Shown one piece after another: positions 10,113 to 19,234 of a stretch of 64,000 bases of DNA. This DNA is from Jeotgalicoccus aerolatus (GTDB lineage: Bacteria > Bacillota > Bacilli > Staphylococcales > Salinicoccaceae): NCBI RefSeq assembly GCF_014635205.1, contig NZ_BMCN01000001.1, forward strand, positions 372,001 to 436,000, written 5' to 3'. The position numbers and the translations under genes were made by a program. The first letter of the stretch is position 1; every line of letters begins with the position of its first letter. The notes below the pieces were generated by a model. That model did not search any database. It saw only the letters and a program-made list of their open reading frames with translations, and was not told the origin of the DNA.

Positions 10113-11237
10113 TTATTCTTTCACTCCCCAGTATTGGAAGAACGTCGTTTCAATATAGCCGTTAAACAGCTTTCTGCGTTTCGTTGCTTTCTTGCCGACA
10201 ATTTCTTCAAACTCTTTATTTGATGTCATTAAATAGACATTCAATGACGGGTAATCATTCATTAACGTTCCGATTTTACTGTACATAGCTTCAACCGCTT
10301 TGGCTTCCCCGATCCGTTCACCGTATGGCGGGTTGGTAACGAGCTGTGCATTTTTATCGAGCTGGTTTAAATCGTGCACATCGAGCGTTGTAAATTCGAT
10401 ATCATCTTCCAAGCCGACTTCTTCAGCATTTTTAACAGCGATATTCACCATGTCGCTCTCGATGTCAGACGCGTATATTTTAAGCTCTTTATCGTAATCC
10501 GCTTCATTTTCACACTGCGTGCGCACTTCTGTCCACAATTCTTCAGGAATAATGTCCCATGATTCAGAATCAAAGGTGCGGTTTGAACCGGGCGCAATAT
10601 TGCGGGCTATCATCGCTGCTTCTAGCGCGATGGTACCCGAACCGGTAAAGGGATCGTAAAGCGTCTTGTCCCCTGTGTAATTTGCCAGCTTCAGCATGGC
10701 TGCTGCCAGCGTCTCTTTAATCGGTGCATCGCCTTGTGCCACTCTGTAGCCGCGTTTGTGGAGTGCATCGCCGCTCGTATCGACTGTCAGTACAGCTCTG
10801 TCTTTTAAAATATTAATATCTATTTTATAGCGCGGACCGTCTTCAGGCAGTTTGCCTGTCATTTTAAAGGCCTCTTTTAAATGTTCAACGATCGCCTTCT
10901 TAGTAATCCGCTGCACGTCAGGGACACTGTACAGCGTCGATTTGTGGGAGCGCCCCGTTACCGGGAACTCTGCGTTTGGTCCTAAGATATCTGATAAAGG
11001 CAAGTTCTTCACAGCTTCAAACAGTTCGTCAAAGGTTTTAACTGTAAAGTCTCCGAGGACAATTCTGATCCGGTCGACCGTGCGGAGTTTTAAATTAGTT
11101 TCGACGATGGTCCGCTCGTCGCCTTCGAAATATACGCGGCCGTTTTCGAGCTCGGTCTCTAAACCGAGCGCTTTAATTTCATCCGAAACGACGCGTTCAA
11201 GTCCCATCGGTGTGTTGACAATAAATTTAAAGTTCAT
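10113..11237 (-). CDS. rlmL: THUMP-domain 23S rRNA (guanine-N2) methyltransferase, RlmL/YpsC-like
   Basis: A 374-residue SAM-dependent RNA methyltransferase: N-terminal ferredoxin-like/THUMP region (to about 155), then a Rossmann domain with LYDPFTGSGTIALEAA (SAM binding) and the catalytic TNPPYGER. By family it methylates a guanine of 23S rRNA at N2. It has only one methyltransferase domain, like YpsC and unlike the two-domain E. coli RlmKL. ATG at 11237 follows AGGAGCG. It sits between rnpB and dynA, as in staphylococci. Confidence 0.88.
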   Translation of the reverse strand: MNFKFIVNTPMGLERVVSDEIKALGLETELENGRVYFEGDERTIVETNLKLRTVDRIRIVLGDFTVKTFDELFEAVKNLPLSDILGPNAEFPVTGRSHKSTLYSVPDVQRITKKAIVEHLKEAFKMTGKLPEDGPRYKIDINILKDRAVLTVDTSGDALHKRGYRVAQGDAPIKETLAAAMLKLANYTGDKTLYDPFTGSGTIALEAAMIARNIAPGSNRTFDSESWDIIPEELWTEVRTQCENEADYDKELKIYASDIESDMVNIAVKNAEEVGLEDDIEFTTLDVHDLNQLDKNAQLVTNPPYGERIGEAKAVEAMYSKIGTLMNDYPSLNVYLMTSNKEFEEIVGKKATKRRKLFNGYIETTFFQYWGVKE

Positions 11238-11290
11238 ATAAGACGCTCCTAAAGTTTGATTTACCTATATTATAGTATGAAAATGGGCAT

Positions 11291-11317
11291 AAAAAAAGCT
11301 CTCCTGTATTGGAGAGC
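11291..11317 (-). terminator. Intrinsic terminator of rnpB
   Basis: On the minus strand, stem GCTCTCC/GGAGAGC (11317-11311 with 11304-11298), a six-base loop, then seven T. It lies just after the 3' end of the RNase P RNA. Confidence 0.93.
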
Positions 11318-11325
11318 GTTTGTGT

Positions 11326-11745
11326 CTAGTCCGGTTTCTCTATAAGCCATGTTCTGTCCCGCTGTGCTGCATTCGTGCACTAGTATACACTCGCACATTG
11401 GTGATAATCATCTGTCTATATTAAATTAATAATATCTCTCCGCCAGTTGAATTCCTGTTGGAAAGTGCTCCTACCTAATTTGGATTGCTCACTCGAGGGG
11501 TTTACCGCGTTCCACCTTCAGCATTTCTTTTGAAGTTCGTCACTGTGGCACTTTTAAAGCTACTCTATTCATATGCAGTAAGCACTTAGAATATTTCGCA
11601 GCCGTCAAGATATCTATATATCATTGCCCAGACTTATTGTTTCATCTGGCACGAACACTACGGCCATCTCAGGTCCGTGTGAGCATGGACTTTCCTCTAT
11701 GCAGTCTGGCTGCATAGCGATTATCCGAGTTACCGTCTGTATTAT
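11326..11745 (-). ncRNA. rnpB: RNase P RNA, type B
   Basis: Catalytic RNA that trims 5' leaders from pre-tRNAs. Minus-strand landmarks of the low-GC Gram-positive (type B) form are present in order: GGATAATCGC near the 5' end, GAGGAAAGTCCATGCTCACA, GAACGCGGTAAACCCCTCGAG in the middle, and ACAGAACATGGCTTATAGAG near the 3' end. The ends are estimated from these landmarks. It has its own promoter inside the end of gpsB and a terminator at 11291-11317. Confidence 0.93.
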
Positions 11746-11773
11746 TTTAAAAAATCTTAAAATACCATATTAA

Positions 11774-11802
11774 ATTATACTACTGTTTTGTCGCGCTGCC
11801 AA
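11774..11802 (-). promoter_or_regulatory. Sigma-A promoter of rnpB
   Basis: TTGGCA (11802-11797), 17-base spacer, TATAAT (11779-11774) on the minus strand. The -35 lies in the last codons of gpsB. The spacing is ideal and the predicted start is about 20 bases before the RNase P RNA. Confidence 0.8.
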
Positions 11803-12106
11803 AAACTTGTTTTTCAAGACTCGACAGACGTTTTAAAATGTCTATCTGCTGATTTTGACCATTGCCGCCCTGAGTGCGTGTGTTTGTTGCCACTCTGATA
11901 CGGAGATCTTCAACTTCTTTTTTCAATCGTGCATTTTCATCTTCAAGTTTTTTAATGTTATTGTTCATGTCTGCCATTTTTTGATAATCACTGATAACGT
12001 CGTCAAGAAAACTATCTACCTCTATCGGTTTAAAACCTCTAAGTGATTTTTCGAATTCCTTTTCGAATATATCTTTTGCAGACAGCTTTAGCGTATAGTC
12101 ACTCAT
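11780..12106 (-). CDS. gpsB: Cell division regulator GpsB
   Basis: A 108-residue DivIVA-related coiled-coil protein that couples divisome and elongation machinery and binds class A PBPs. The N-terminal membrane-binding domain shows [15 protein letters not shown] and [13 protein letters not shown], followed by a coiled coil (about residues 38-68), a Gln/Asn/Gly linker and a C-terminal helical segment. The ATG at 12106 follows GAGAGGTG. It follows ypsA, a partner in division control, and a target PBP is encoded nearby. Confidence 0.95.
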   Translation of the reverse strand: MSDYTLKLSAKDIFEKEFEKSLRGFKPIEVDSFLDDVISDYQKMADMNNNIKKLEDENARLKKEVEDLRIRVATNTRTQGGNGQNQQIDILKRLSSLEKQVFGSATKQ

Positions 12107-12117
12107 ACTTACACCTC

Positions 12118-12657
12118 TCAACTATCATATCTGTCATTAATGAATTCATTAATATCATCAAATTGTATTCTTTCAATATTATAATGACTTTTCTCACTTA
12201 ATTCAAGCATTACGCTGAATATATATTTTAAATTTGTTTCTGTCTCGCTGTCGTAAACAATTAAACCATAGTCCGTATGCGACGTAATGAACTGATTAAT
12301 TGCTTTGAACATGCCGGGATCGCCGTATTCACGCTCAAAAATAAACTGATGAAAGTCCGCATGCTGTAAAATGTTATTTAAATTAATCTGATCCGACTCG
12401 CTGTAGCGGTCGTCAAATTTGTGAAACGGTTTTAAGACACCGAGCTTAATATCGTATTCTTCTTTTAAATCGATAATTTCATTCGCCGCGTACATTTCTA
12501 TTCCCGTATAGCCCTGGATGATAAACCACTCAGCCCCCTCTTCAATTAAATGAATAATTTTTGAGCGGAGCAAGTCCCGGAGCACTTTCACTTCGGGCTG
12601 GGAGTCTTTAAAGATGCCAAGTTCGTAATGGCGGTAGCCTGTAATAAATACTCTCAC
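12118..12657 (-). CDS. ypsA: YpsA, SLOG-superfamily cell division factor (DUF1273)
   Basis: A 179-residue protein of the DUF1273 family. YpsA influences cell division in B. subtilis and S. aureus and has a nucleotide-binding SLOG-like fold. The family start [14 protein letters not shown] is present, as are the conserved [14 protein letters not shown] and [10 protein letters not shown] segments. It overlaps the preceding yppE-like gene by 4 nt and precedes gpsB, the same order as in Bacillus and Staphylococcus. The ligand is unknown. Confidence 0.92.
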   Translation of the reverse strand: MRVFITGYRHYELGIFKDSQPEVKVLRDLLRSKIIHLIEEGAEWFIIQGYTGIEMYAANEIIDLKEEYDIKLGVLKPFHKFDDRYSESDQINLNNILQHADFHQFIFEREYGDPGMFKAINQFITSHTDYGLIVYDSETETNLKYIFSVMLELSEKSHYNIERIQFDDINEFINDRYDS

Positions 12658-12980
12658 AGTAAATCTTCCTTATGTGCGTGGTTAATCCACATATTGATAT
12701 ATTTGAATTTTTCGTGGTACAGCTTTAAACTGAAACGGGATATATGGCAGCTCATTAAGAGCTCCATCAGCTCATCGCTCATCGTCTCTTTGACCTGTTC
12801 GGTGAGCCGCTCATCCGTATTGATGTGCAGCAGCTGGTCTGCCAGCACTTTATATTGATTTAAAAACGGTTCAATTTCTGTTTTAAAGTCAAATTCATAG
12901 CCGTCTTTGGCCCGGCTGTACCGATGCTCAATTTGATCGAGCATGTGCCGGTAGTCGCTGTATACAGCATTTCTTGACAA
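12654..12980 (-). CDS. yppE: YppE-like protein (DUF1798)
   Basis: A small, helical, soluble protein of about 108 residues, assigned to DUF1798 from its size, composition and place between recU and ypsA, as in B. subtilis and staphylococci. No catalytic motif is visible and its function is unknown. A GTG at 12989 lies one base after AGGTGG, too close for initiation; the in-frame TTG at 12980 has a spacing of about ten and is preferred. Divergent from recU. Confidence 0.75.
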   Translation of the reverse strand: MSRNAVYSDYRHMLDQIEHRYSRAKDGYEFDFKTEIEPFLNQYKVLADQLLHINTDERLTEQVKETMSDELMELLMSCHISRFSLKLYHEKFKYINMWINHAHKEDLL

Positions 12981-13075
12981 TTTGGTCACACCACCTATAA
13001 TAATGAAATGTTAATCAAACTCTAATTAATATATAATATTAAGTATATATAATAATAGTTTGGAGTGCGAATTAA

Positions 13076-13666
13076 ATGAAGTACCCTCAAGGTGTAAGAA
13101 AACAGCAGTCCGACTCAGCACAGCGCAGTAATGAAATTAACTACGGCCAGCGCGGCATGACACTGGAGAAAGATCTCGATAAGACCAATCAGTTTTATCT
13201 GGATTCCAAGCGGGCCATTATTCACAAAAAGCCGACGCCGGTGCAGATTGTCGATGTTGATTACCCGTCACGGAAAAAAGCTAAAATAACGGAAGCGTAC
13301 TTTAAAGTACCCTCGACCAGCGATTATAATGGAATATATAAAGGGAAATATATCGATTTTGAAGCCAAGGAAACCCGCAACAAAACCCGCTTTCCTTTCA
13401 TTAATATTCATGCGCACCAGGTCGAGCATATGCGCGCCTGCCATAACCAGGGCGGCATCGTCTTTATCATTCTTAAATTTACCGTCCACGATGAAGTCTA
13501 TCTTTATCCGTTTGAACATTTCGTTAAACATTGGGACGTATTTTTAGCAGATGGCAGAAAGTCTATCACCTATGCTGACATTAAGAATGAGAGTATTTTG
13601 CTACCAATAAAATACAATCCGCGTTATGATTACTTAGCTGCAGTTGACGAATTTTATTTTGAATAG
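13076..13666 (+). CDS. recU: Holliday junction resolvase RecU
   Basis: A 196-residue dimeric nuclease that cuts four-way junctions in recombination and chromosome segregation. Catalytic landmarks are PSTSDYNGIYKGKYIDFEAK, containing the active-site Asp, Glu and Lys (split PSTSDY, DFEAK), and NIHAHQVEHM. ATG at 13076 follows GGAG by ten bases. It starts the recU-pbp2 operon, 11 bases upstream of pbp2, an arrangement conserved in Firmicutes. AT-rich TATAAT-like elements at 13032 and 13048 are possible -10 boxes. Confidence 0.95.
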   Translation: MKYPQGVRKQQSDSAQRSNEINYGQRGMTLEKDLDKTNQFYLDSKRAIIHKKPTPVQIVDVDYPSRKKAKITEAYFKVPSTSDYNGIYKGKYIDFEAKETRNKTRFPFINIHAHQVEHMRACHNQGGIVFIILKFTVHDEVYLYPFEHFVKHWDVFLADGRKSITYADIKNESILLPIKYNPRYDYLAAVDEFYFE

Positions 13667-13677
13667 GGAGAATATAT

Positions 13678-16131
13678 ATGGAATCGAATTTTAAAAGGAG
13701 TAAACAGCCTGACAAGAAATCCGAACAGAAAAAGCAGTCGAAATCCAAATCATCAATTATTAAAAAAGTGTTTTTATACGGTGCACTGCTTGCACTGGTC
13801 GTCCTTGTTATCGGTGCGGTGCTATTTGCATACTACGCATCACAGGCACCGGCTTTCAGCGATGAAAAACTGAAAGACCCTGTTCCCGCTGAAATTTATG
13901 ATAATAACGATGCACTCGCGACCACCCTCTTTCAGGGGCAAAAACGGGAATACGTCAGTATAGAGGATGTACCTGAACAAGTGACAGATGCAGTCCTCGC
14001 CATTGAAGATGACCGTTTTTACGAACACGGCGCCATTGACTTTATCCGTCTCGGCGGTGCAGTCGTGAGCAACATTACAGACGGCTTCGCCTCACAGGGC
14101 GCCAGCACCATTACTCAGCAGGTCGTTAAACGCGCCTTTCTGACTGAGGAACAGACACTGGAACGTAAAGCCCAGGAGGCTTACCTCTCCTACCGTCTGG
14201 AGCAGGAATATTCTAAAGATGACATTTTAGAAATGTATCTGAACAAAATTTTTTACTCGGACGGCATCTACGGTATCCGTACAGCCAGTCTGTATTATTT
14301 CGATAAAGAACTCGCAGACTTAAATATCGCAGAGAGCGCTTATTTAGCCGGCCTGTCGAACTTGCCGAACGTCTATAACTTATATGTAGACCCTGAAGCG
14401 GCTCAAAACCGTACAGATACAGTACTCTACCAGATGCTTCAGCACGAGAGAATTACACAGGCAGAATACGATGAAGCCATTAATATCGATATTACAGAAA
14501 ACCTAGTCCAGCGCGATGAAAGTGAACGCGCATCGACAGAACAGGAAGATCCGGAATACGCATCATACATTAATCATATTAAACGGGAATTACAGCAGCA
14601 TGATGAGTTTAGAAACAGAGATATCAATGAAGTGTTATCAAGCGGCATTCAGATCTATACAAATATGGATACAGAAGTTCAGTCATACTTACAAAATATG
14701 ACGAACAACCGCAACTACTATTACAACGATAAATTCCAGAGTGATGATTTCAATATCGCTTCGACGATACTGGATACATCAACCGGCGGACTGGTTGCAA
14801 TATCCGGCGGACGGGATTATCAGGATATTGTCGATAATAACTTAGCGCTCGTCCAGCATAACGTCGGTTCGACGATGAAACCGTTCCTGGCTTATGGACC
14901 AGCTATAGAAAATATGGAATGGGCAACCAATCAGACGATTCAGGATGAGCAGTCATATACACCTGAAGACAGTCCGAACAATACGATCTACAACTACGAT
15001 AACCGCAGTCACGGCAATGTCACGATGCGGGATGCATTAAGACAGAGCTTTAACGTGCCAGCTGTTAAAACATTCGAGACTGTTAAAGAAGAAGCCGGCA
15101 ACTCAGCGCCTGAAGAATTTGCGCGTCAAGTTGGACTCGACTACTCGACTAAAAATGAGGGCGAATATACACTGTCATTTAACGATGTCCTCGGCGGCGG
15201 CGAATCACGCTTCAGTCCCCTGCAGATGGCACAAGCCTATGCAACACTCGGTAACAACGGTGAATTTAATGAGGCGCAGTCTATCCGTTATATTGTAACG
15301 GCAGAAGGCGAAAAAATTGAATTTGACAATGAGACGCATAAGGCAATGGAAGATTCGACAGCATTCATGCTGACAGATATGCTGAAAGACACATTTGAAC
15401 CGAACGGCAGTGCCGACTACATTCAAATGAACGGCTTAAATATTGCAGCAAAAACAGGAACGACATCTCTCGATACCAGCATTTTAGAAGAAAATAACTT
15501 GCCGAATAATGCTGCCAAAGACGCTTGGATTGTCGGTTACACACCGGAATATACAATGAGTGTCTGGACTGGCTTCGATAATGCCAATGCAGGCTATTCG
15601 GAAGACAAGCTCTTTATCGGTACAGATGAACACATTACACCGCAATGGTTCTTTAGAGATATGATGCAGTACATCAGCACATATAATGGCCAGGACTTTG
15701 AACAGCCGGACAGCGTTGAACAAATTAACGGTGATGAATTCGCAGTTGCTGGCGGCGGATTCTGGAACAATAACAGCAGCAGTAATAATGATTCAAATTC
15801 TGACAGTGACAGTTCTTCCGGCAGTAATTCGGATGACAACTCGTCAAACGGTACATGGAGCTGGGAATACAACGAAGATGGTGAAATCGAAACCCAGGGC
15901 GACGTCCCTGAAAGCGAATTGCCGGACGACGCCGAACTCGCAGAACCTGAGAGCAGTGAATCAGGAGCTGGATCTGGATCGGATTCGGATGCAGGCGGCA
16001 GTGAAACATCAGAACCGGAAGAACCCGCATCAGAAGACCCCGGAGCCGATGGCTCCGGTTCGGGATCAAGCACTGAAAGTGAATCAGGAGCTGGATCTGA
16101 ATCAGACTCTGAAGCGGCTGACGAAGAATAA
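13678..16131 (+). CDS. pbp2: Class A penicillin-binding protein 2
   Basis: An 817-residue bifunctional cell-wall polymerase. A Lys-rich cytoplasmic start and one membrane segment (about residues 30-55) precede a GT51 transglycosylase domain with EDDRFYEHGAID (about 110) and GASTITQQ. The transpeptidase domain has the catalytic STMK (Ser398), SFN (Ser457) and KTGTT (Lys592). After about residue 690 comes an unusual tail of Ser, Asp, Glu, Gly and Asn with repeated ESGAGS blocks, longer than in S. aureus PBP2. It acts outside the membrane. Downstream of recU; ends at a strong terminator. Confidence 0.95.
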   Translation: MESNFKRSKQPDKKSEQKKQSKSKSSIIKKVFLYGALLALVVLVIGAVLFAYYASQAPAFSDEKLKDPVPAEIYDNNDALATTLFQGQKREYVSIEDVPEQVTDAVLAIEDDRFYEHGAIDFIRLGGAVVSNITDGFASQGASTITQQVVKRAFLTEEQTLERKAQEAYLSYRLEQEYSKDDILEMYLNKIFYSDGIYGIRTASLYYFDKELADLNIAESAYLAGLSNLPNVYNLYVDPEAAQNRTDTVLYQMLQHERITQAEYDEAINIDITENLVQRDESERASTEQEDPEYASYINHIKRELQQHDEFRNRDINEVLSSGIQIYTNMDTEVQSYLQNMTNNRNYYYNDKFQSDDFNIASTILDTSTGGLVAISGGRDYQDIVDNNLALVQHNVGSTMKPFLAYGPAIENMEWATNQTIQDEQSYTPEDSPNNTIYNYDNRSHGNVTMRDALRQSFNVPAVKTFETVKEEAGNSAPEEFARQVGLDYSTKNEGEYTLSFNDVLGGGESRFSPLQMAQAYATLGNNGEFNEAQSIRYIVTAEGEKIEFDNETHKAMEDSTAFMLTDMLKDTFEPNGSADYIQMNGLNIAAKTGTTSLDTSILEENNLPNNAAKDAWIVGYTPEYTMSVWTGFDNANAGYSEDKLFIGTDEHITPQWFFRDMMQYISTYNGQDFEQPDSVEQINGDEFAVAGGGFWNNNSSSNNDSNSDSDSSSGSNSDDNSSNGTWSWEYNEDGEIETQGDVPESELPDDAELAEPESSESGAGSGSDSDAGGSETSEPEEPASEDPGADGSGSGSSTESESGAGSESDSEAADEE

Positions 16132-16140
16132 TATAGTTCA

Positions 16141-16174
16141 AATCCCCAATCACATAAGATTGGGGATTTTTTTG
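16141..16174 (+). terminator. Intrinsic terminator of recU-pbp2
   Basis: An 11-bp perfect stem AATCCCCAATC/GATTGGGGATT (16141-16151, 16158-16168) with a six-base loop, followed by T-rich sequence, ten bases after the pbp2 stop. Confidence 0.93.
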
Positions 16175-16194
16175 AGCTGGGAGTGAAGATTTTG

Positions 16195-16494
16195 AGTTGG
16201 ATTTTGATCACAGTGTCAGTCAAACCTATTTGACTGACAGTGTAGACCTAAAAGTATTTGAGATATCCTTTTTAGAGCTGGATTCTGATCACAGTGTCAG
16301 TCAAACCTATTTGACTGACAGTGTAGACCTAAAAGTATTTGAGATATCCTTTTTAGAGCTGGATTCTGATCACAGTGTCAGTCAAACCTATTTGACTGAC
16401 AGTGTAGACCTAAAAGTATTTGACATACCCTATTTTGAGCTGGATTTCTGTTCACAGTGTCAGTCAAACTTATTTGACTGACACTGTACCCCCT
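16195..16494. repeat. 81-bp tandem repeat array, each unit carrying a long hairpin
   Basis: Four units: the GATCACAGTGTC landmark starts at 16206, 16287 and 16368 (period 81), and a degenerate fourth unit is at about 16450 (period 82). Each contains ACAGTGTCAGTCAAA, a four-base loop, and TTTGACTGACAGTGT; arms are complementary over 15 positions with one mismatch in units 1-3 and none in unit 4. Units 1-3 are almost identical, so the expansion is recent. It fills most of the 470-base gap between pbp2 and nth. The unit length is a multiple of three and leaves an open frame, but there is no convincing start. Confidence 0.92.
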
Positions 16495-16560
16495 AAAATT
16501 CTCTTCAACCGTTAAATCCACCAGACAAACCCCCATCTAAAAACATATCAATCCCAAAAC

Positions 16561-16593
16561 AAAAAAGCCGCACCCTATACATTAGGATGCGAC
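16561..16593 (-). terminator. Intrinsic terminator of dnaD-nth
   Basis: On the minus strand, an 11-bp stem (16593-16583 with 16577-16567; two G-U pairs) with a five-base loop, followed by six T. It lies just after the nth stop codon. Confidence 0.88.
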
Positions 16594-16600
16594 AAAAAAA

Positions 16601-17263
16601 CTAAATATTAACCAAGCCTTGTTTCAATCGTTTCTGCCCTTCCCGGCACTCGGCAAGAAGCGGGCATTCATGGCATTTTGGGTTTCTCGCCAGGCAGTGA
16701 TAACGGCCGAAGAATATTAGCTGATGGTGGGTTTTGCTCCAGCGCTCAGCGGGAATTTTTCTCATCAGTATTTCCTCAACTTGTAGCGGCGAGTCTTTGT
16801 AGCGCGCGATACCCAGCCGCTTTGATATGCGTTCAACGTGTGTATCGACAGCGATTCTCGGCGTATCGAAGGCAACGGAAAGAACGACGTTGGCAGTTTT
16901 CCGGCCGACTCCGGCGAGCGAAATTAAATCGTCATAATTGCCGGGGATTTCGCCGTTGTATTTATCGATTAAATCCCGGCACAATTTCTGTATATTTTTC
17001 GCTTTTGTCCGGTATAAGCCAATGGTTTTAATATATTTTTCAATCTCTGTCACTTCGACTGACAGATAGTCTTCCGGCGTTTTAAAGCGTTTAAACAAAC
17101 CTTCTGTCACCCTGTTGACCCCGACGTCTGTCGTCTGTGCGCTTAAGAGCACGGCAATGGTTAACTCAAAGGGATTGGTGTAATTGAGTTCTGCTTCTGC
17201 ATCGGGAAACATTTCTGCGATAACGTCGATGAATTCCATCGTTTTCTTCTTACTTGTTGTCAA
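16601..17263 (-). CDS. nth: Endonuclease III
   Basis: A DNA glycosylase/AP lyase removing oxidised pyrimidines. The 220-residue protein has the helix-hairpin-helix LAGVGRKTANVVL with its catalytic Lys, the catalytic Asp in VDTHVER, and a C-terminal 4Fe-4S ligand set spaced C-x6-C-x2-C-x5-C. The start is taken as TTG at 17263 (then TTSKKK): GGAGG lies seven bases before it and the length then matches S. aureus Nth. The ATG at 17278 has no ribosome site. It overlaps the end of dnaD by 14 bases. Confidence 0.94.
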   Translation of the reverse strand: MTTSKKKTMEFIDVIAEMFPDAEAELNYTNPFELTIAVLLSAQTTDVGVNRVTEGLFKRFKTPEDYLSVEVTEIEKYIKTIGLYRTKAKNIQKLCRDLIDKYNGEIPGNYDDLISLAGVGRKTANVVLSVAFDTPRIAVDTHVERISKRLGIARYKDSPLQVEEILMRKIPAERWSKTHHQLIFFGRYHCLARNPKCHECPLLAECREGQKRLKQGLVNI

Positions 17264-17873
17264 GTCTGCTACCTCCATCGAGCCATGATATAACAGGCAG
17301 TCCTGTTCCTTTCACCGGCTCGCTTTTCGATGTGCTGCTCAATATGCGTTCGACATACTGCAGCGATGTAATATTACTCTTATAGGCGATATCCACCGCG
17401 TCCTGAATTTGTTCCGGCTGGTAGTTCGAGTCGTTCATCCAGCTGTTTAACCGCTGATATTCGTTCGGACTAATCGTCCGGCCGTACAATTGCTCGATGT
17501 ACTCGAATAGCTCACGGAGTGTCGTATCATCTTTTTTCGGCTGTTTATCCTCTAAGACGATAAAGTCCTCGAGCTTATTGTAAAGCGGTTGGAAGTTATA
17601 CGTTTCAATGTACTTGCCGTCGAGCTCATGTGTATCCAGCTCGAGCAGCCGTTCTTTAATCAGCGACTGGATGATATGCGTCAGACTGCTCTCGTTTAAA
17701 GTTGTACCCTGCAGCAGCTGGCTGAAGTCCATTGGCGTACTGCCCGATCTGTCCTGTTCGAGCAATTTAATTAAAATAATAACGCCTGCCTCATCGAGGC
17801 CGAGTTTAGCATAGTTATCCAGCAGTATTTTATTGACTGGAATTGTAATATATTTTAAATAATCGTTAACCAC
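17250..17873 (-). CDS. dnaD: Primosomal protein DnaD
   Basis: A 207-residue replication initiation and restart protein that works with DnaA, DnaB and the helicase loader. The N-terminal winged-helix domain (about 1-95) is followed by the DnaB/DnaD C-terminal domain with TISPNEYQRLNSW and the SLQYVERIL motif. The start is GTG at 17873 after GGAGGGAAACTT. It overlaps nth, as in other Firmicutes, and follows asnS. Confidence 0.92.
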   Translation of the reverse strand: MVNDYLKYITIPVNKILLDNYAKLGLDEAGVIILIKLLEQDRSGSTPMDFSQLLQGTTLNESSLTHIIQSLIKERLLELDTHELDGKYIETYNFQPLYNKLEDFIVLEDKQPKKDDTTLRELFEYIEQLYGRTISPNEYQRLNSWMNDSNYQPEQIQDAVDIAYKSNITSLQYVERILSSTSKSEPVKGTGLPVISWLDGGSRLDNK

Positions 17874-17930
17874 AAGTTTCCCTCCAATAACATAATGGAG
17901 ATATTAGGCAGCCTAACATCTCCATTGATT

Positions 17931-19220
17931 TTATGGGTATAAACGATTTAATAATCTTGGGAACGGCGCAGTTTCTCTCACGTGCTGGACGCCTGAGAAC
18001 CATGCGACTGCACGTTCTAAGCCGAGACCGAATCCTGAATGCGGCACACTGCCGTATTTACGCAGATCTAAATACCATTCGTAAGCTTCTACATCAAGGC
18101 CTGACTCCACAATACGCGCTTTCAGCTCATCGTAGTCAGAAATACGTTCACTGCCTCCGATAATTTCGCCGTAGCCTTCAGGGGCGATTAAATCAGCACA
18201 CAGTACTGTACGCGGGTCTTCCGGATTTGAGCTCATATAGAATGATTTAATGGCTTTCGGATAATTGACGATAAAGACCGGTTTTTCAAAGCTGTTGGCA
18301 ATTTCAGTCTCATGCGGAGAACCGAAGTCATCGCCCCACTCGATATCATCGAAGCCTTTTTCATGCAGTAAATCGATCGCTTCTGTATATGAAATACGCG
18401 GGAACGGTGCTTTAATTTTTTCAAGTGCTGTCGTATCGCGGCCGAGTGCTTCTAAGTCCAGTTTGCAATGTTCGAGTACATTTTTAACCAGGTATTCTAC
18501 ATACTGTTCTTGAACCACTAAGCTGTCTTCATGATTGTAAAATGCCATCTCAGGCTCGATCATCCAGAACTCGATTAAATGACGGCGTGTTTTTGATTTC
18601 TCGGCACGGAAAGTCGGACCAAAAGTGAAGACTTTGCCGTGTGCCATTGCGCCGGCTTCAGCGTACAGCTGACCGCTTTGTGACAAGTAAGCATCCTCAT
18701 CGAAATATTTAGTATGGAATAATTCCGTCGTACCTTCAGGAGAACTGCTCGTTAAAATCGGCGAGTCAATTTTCTTAAAGCCATTGTCGAAATAAAAGTC
18801 ATATGTGCTCTTAATAATCTGGTTTCTAATGTTCATCACAGCATGCTGTTTTCTTGAACGAAGCCATAAGTGTCTGTTATCGAGTAAAAATTCAGGGCCG
18901 TGTTCTTTCGGTGTAATCGGATAGCCTTCATTGTTTTGAATAATTTCAAGTCCTGAGACTTCCATTTCATAGCCGAATGATGACCGCTCATCTTCTTTAA
19001 TCGTACCGGTCACATACATCGATGCTTCCTGGTGTAATCCTTTAGCAGCGGTAAAGAGTTCTTCATCGTTTGCTTTAACGACAACGCCCTGCATAAAGCC
19101 GGTACCGTCGCGGAGCTGTAAAAACTGCAGCTTGCCGCTGCCGCGTTTTTGCAGCAGCCAGCAGCCGATTGTAACTTCCTGGCCGGTATATTTTGGTGCC
19201 TGATTAATAGAAATTTTCAT
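17931..19220 (-). CDS. asnS: Asparaginyl-tRNA synthetase
   Basis: Charges tRNA-Asn with asparagine. The 429-residue class IIb enzyme has an N-terminal OB-fold anticodon-binding domain (to about 105), class II motif 2 ([17 protein letters not shown]) and motif 3 ([12 protein letters not shown]). Of two in-frame ATGs, 19220 ([14 protein letters not shown]) is chosen because AAGGATGAG lies about eight bases before it; the upstream one abuts that site. It is flanked by aspB and dnaD, the common Firmicutes order. Confidence 0.95.
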   Translation of the reverse strand: MKISINQAPKYTGQEVTIGCWLLQKRGSGKLQFLQLRDGTGFMQGVVVKANDEELFTAAKGLHQEASMYVTGTIKEDERSSFGYEMEVSGLEIIQNNEGYPITPKEHGPEFLLDNRHLWLRSRKQHAVMNIRNQIIKSTYDFYFDNGFKKIDSPILTSSSPEGTTELFHTKYFDEDAYLSQSGQLYAEAGAMAHGKVFTFGPTFRAEKSKTRRHLIEFWMIEPEMAFYNHEDSLVVQEQYVEYLVKNVLEHCKLDLEALGRDTTALEKIKAPFPRISYTEAIDLLHEKGFDDIEWGDDFGSPHETEIANSFEKPVFIVNYPKAIKSFYMSSNPEDPRTVLCADLIAPEGYGEIIGGSERISDYDELKARIVESGLDVEAYEWYLDLRKYGSVPHSGFGLGLERAVAWFSGVQHVRETAPFPRLLNRLYP

Positions 19221-19234
19221 AGATAAACTCATCC

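Noticed and set aside
15594-16223. A 209-residue open frame antisense to the PBP2 tail
   Set aside because: Its Ser/Pro-rich composition is the complement of the repetitive sense tail; no start signal or family is visible.
16197-16481. A 94-residue open frame of 27-residue repeats within the 81-bp array
   Set aside because: It starts at TTG with a ribosome site too far away, and the repeats are explained by the DNA hairpins; the open frame follows from the 81-base period.
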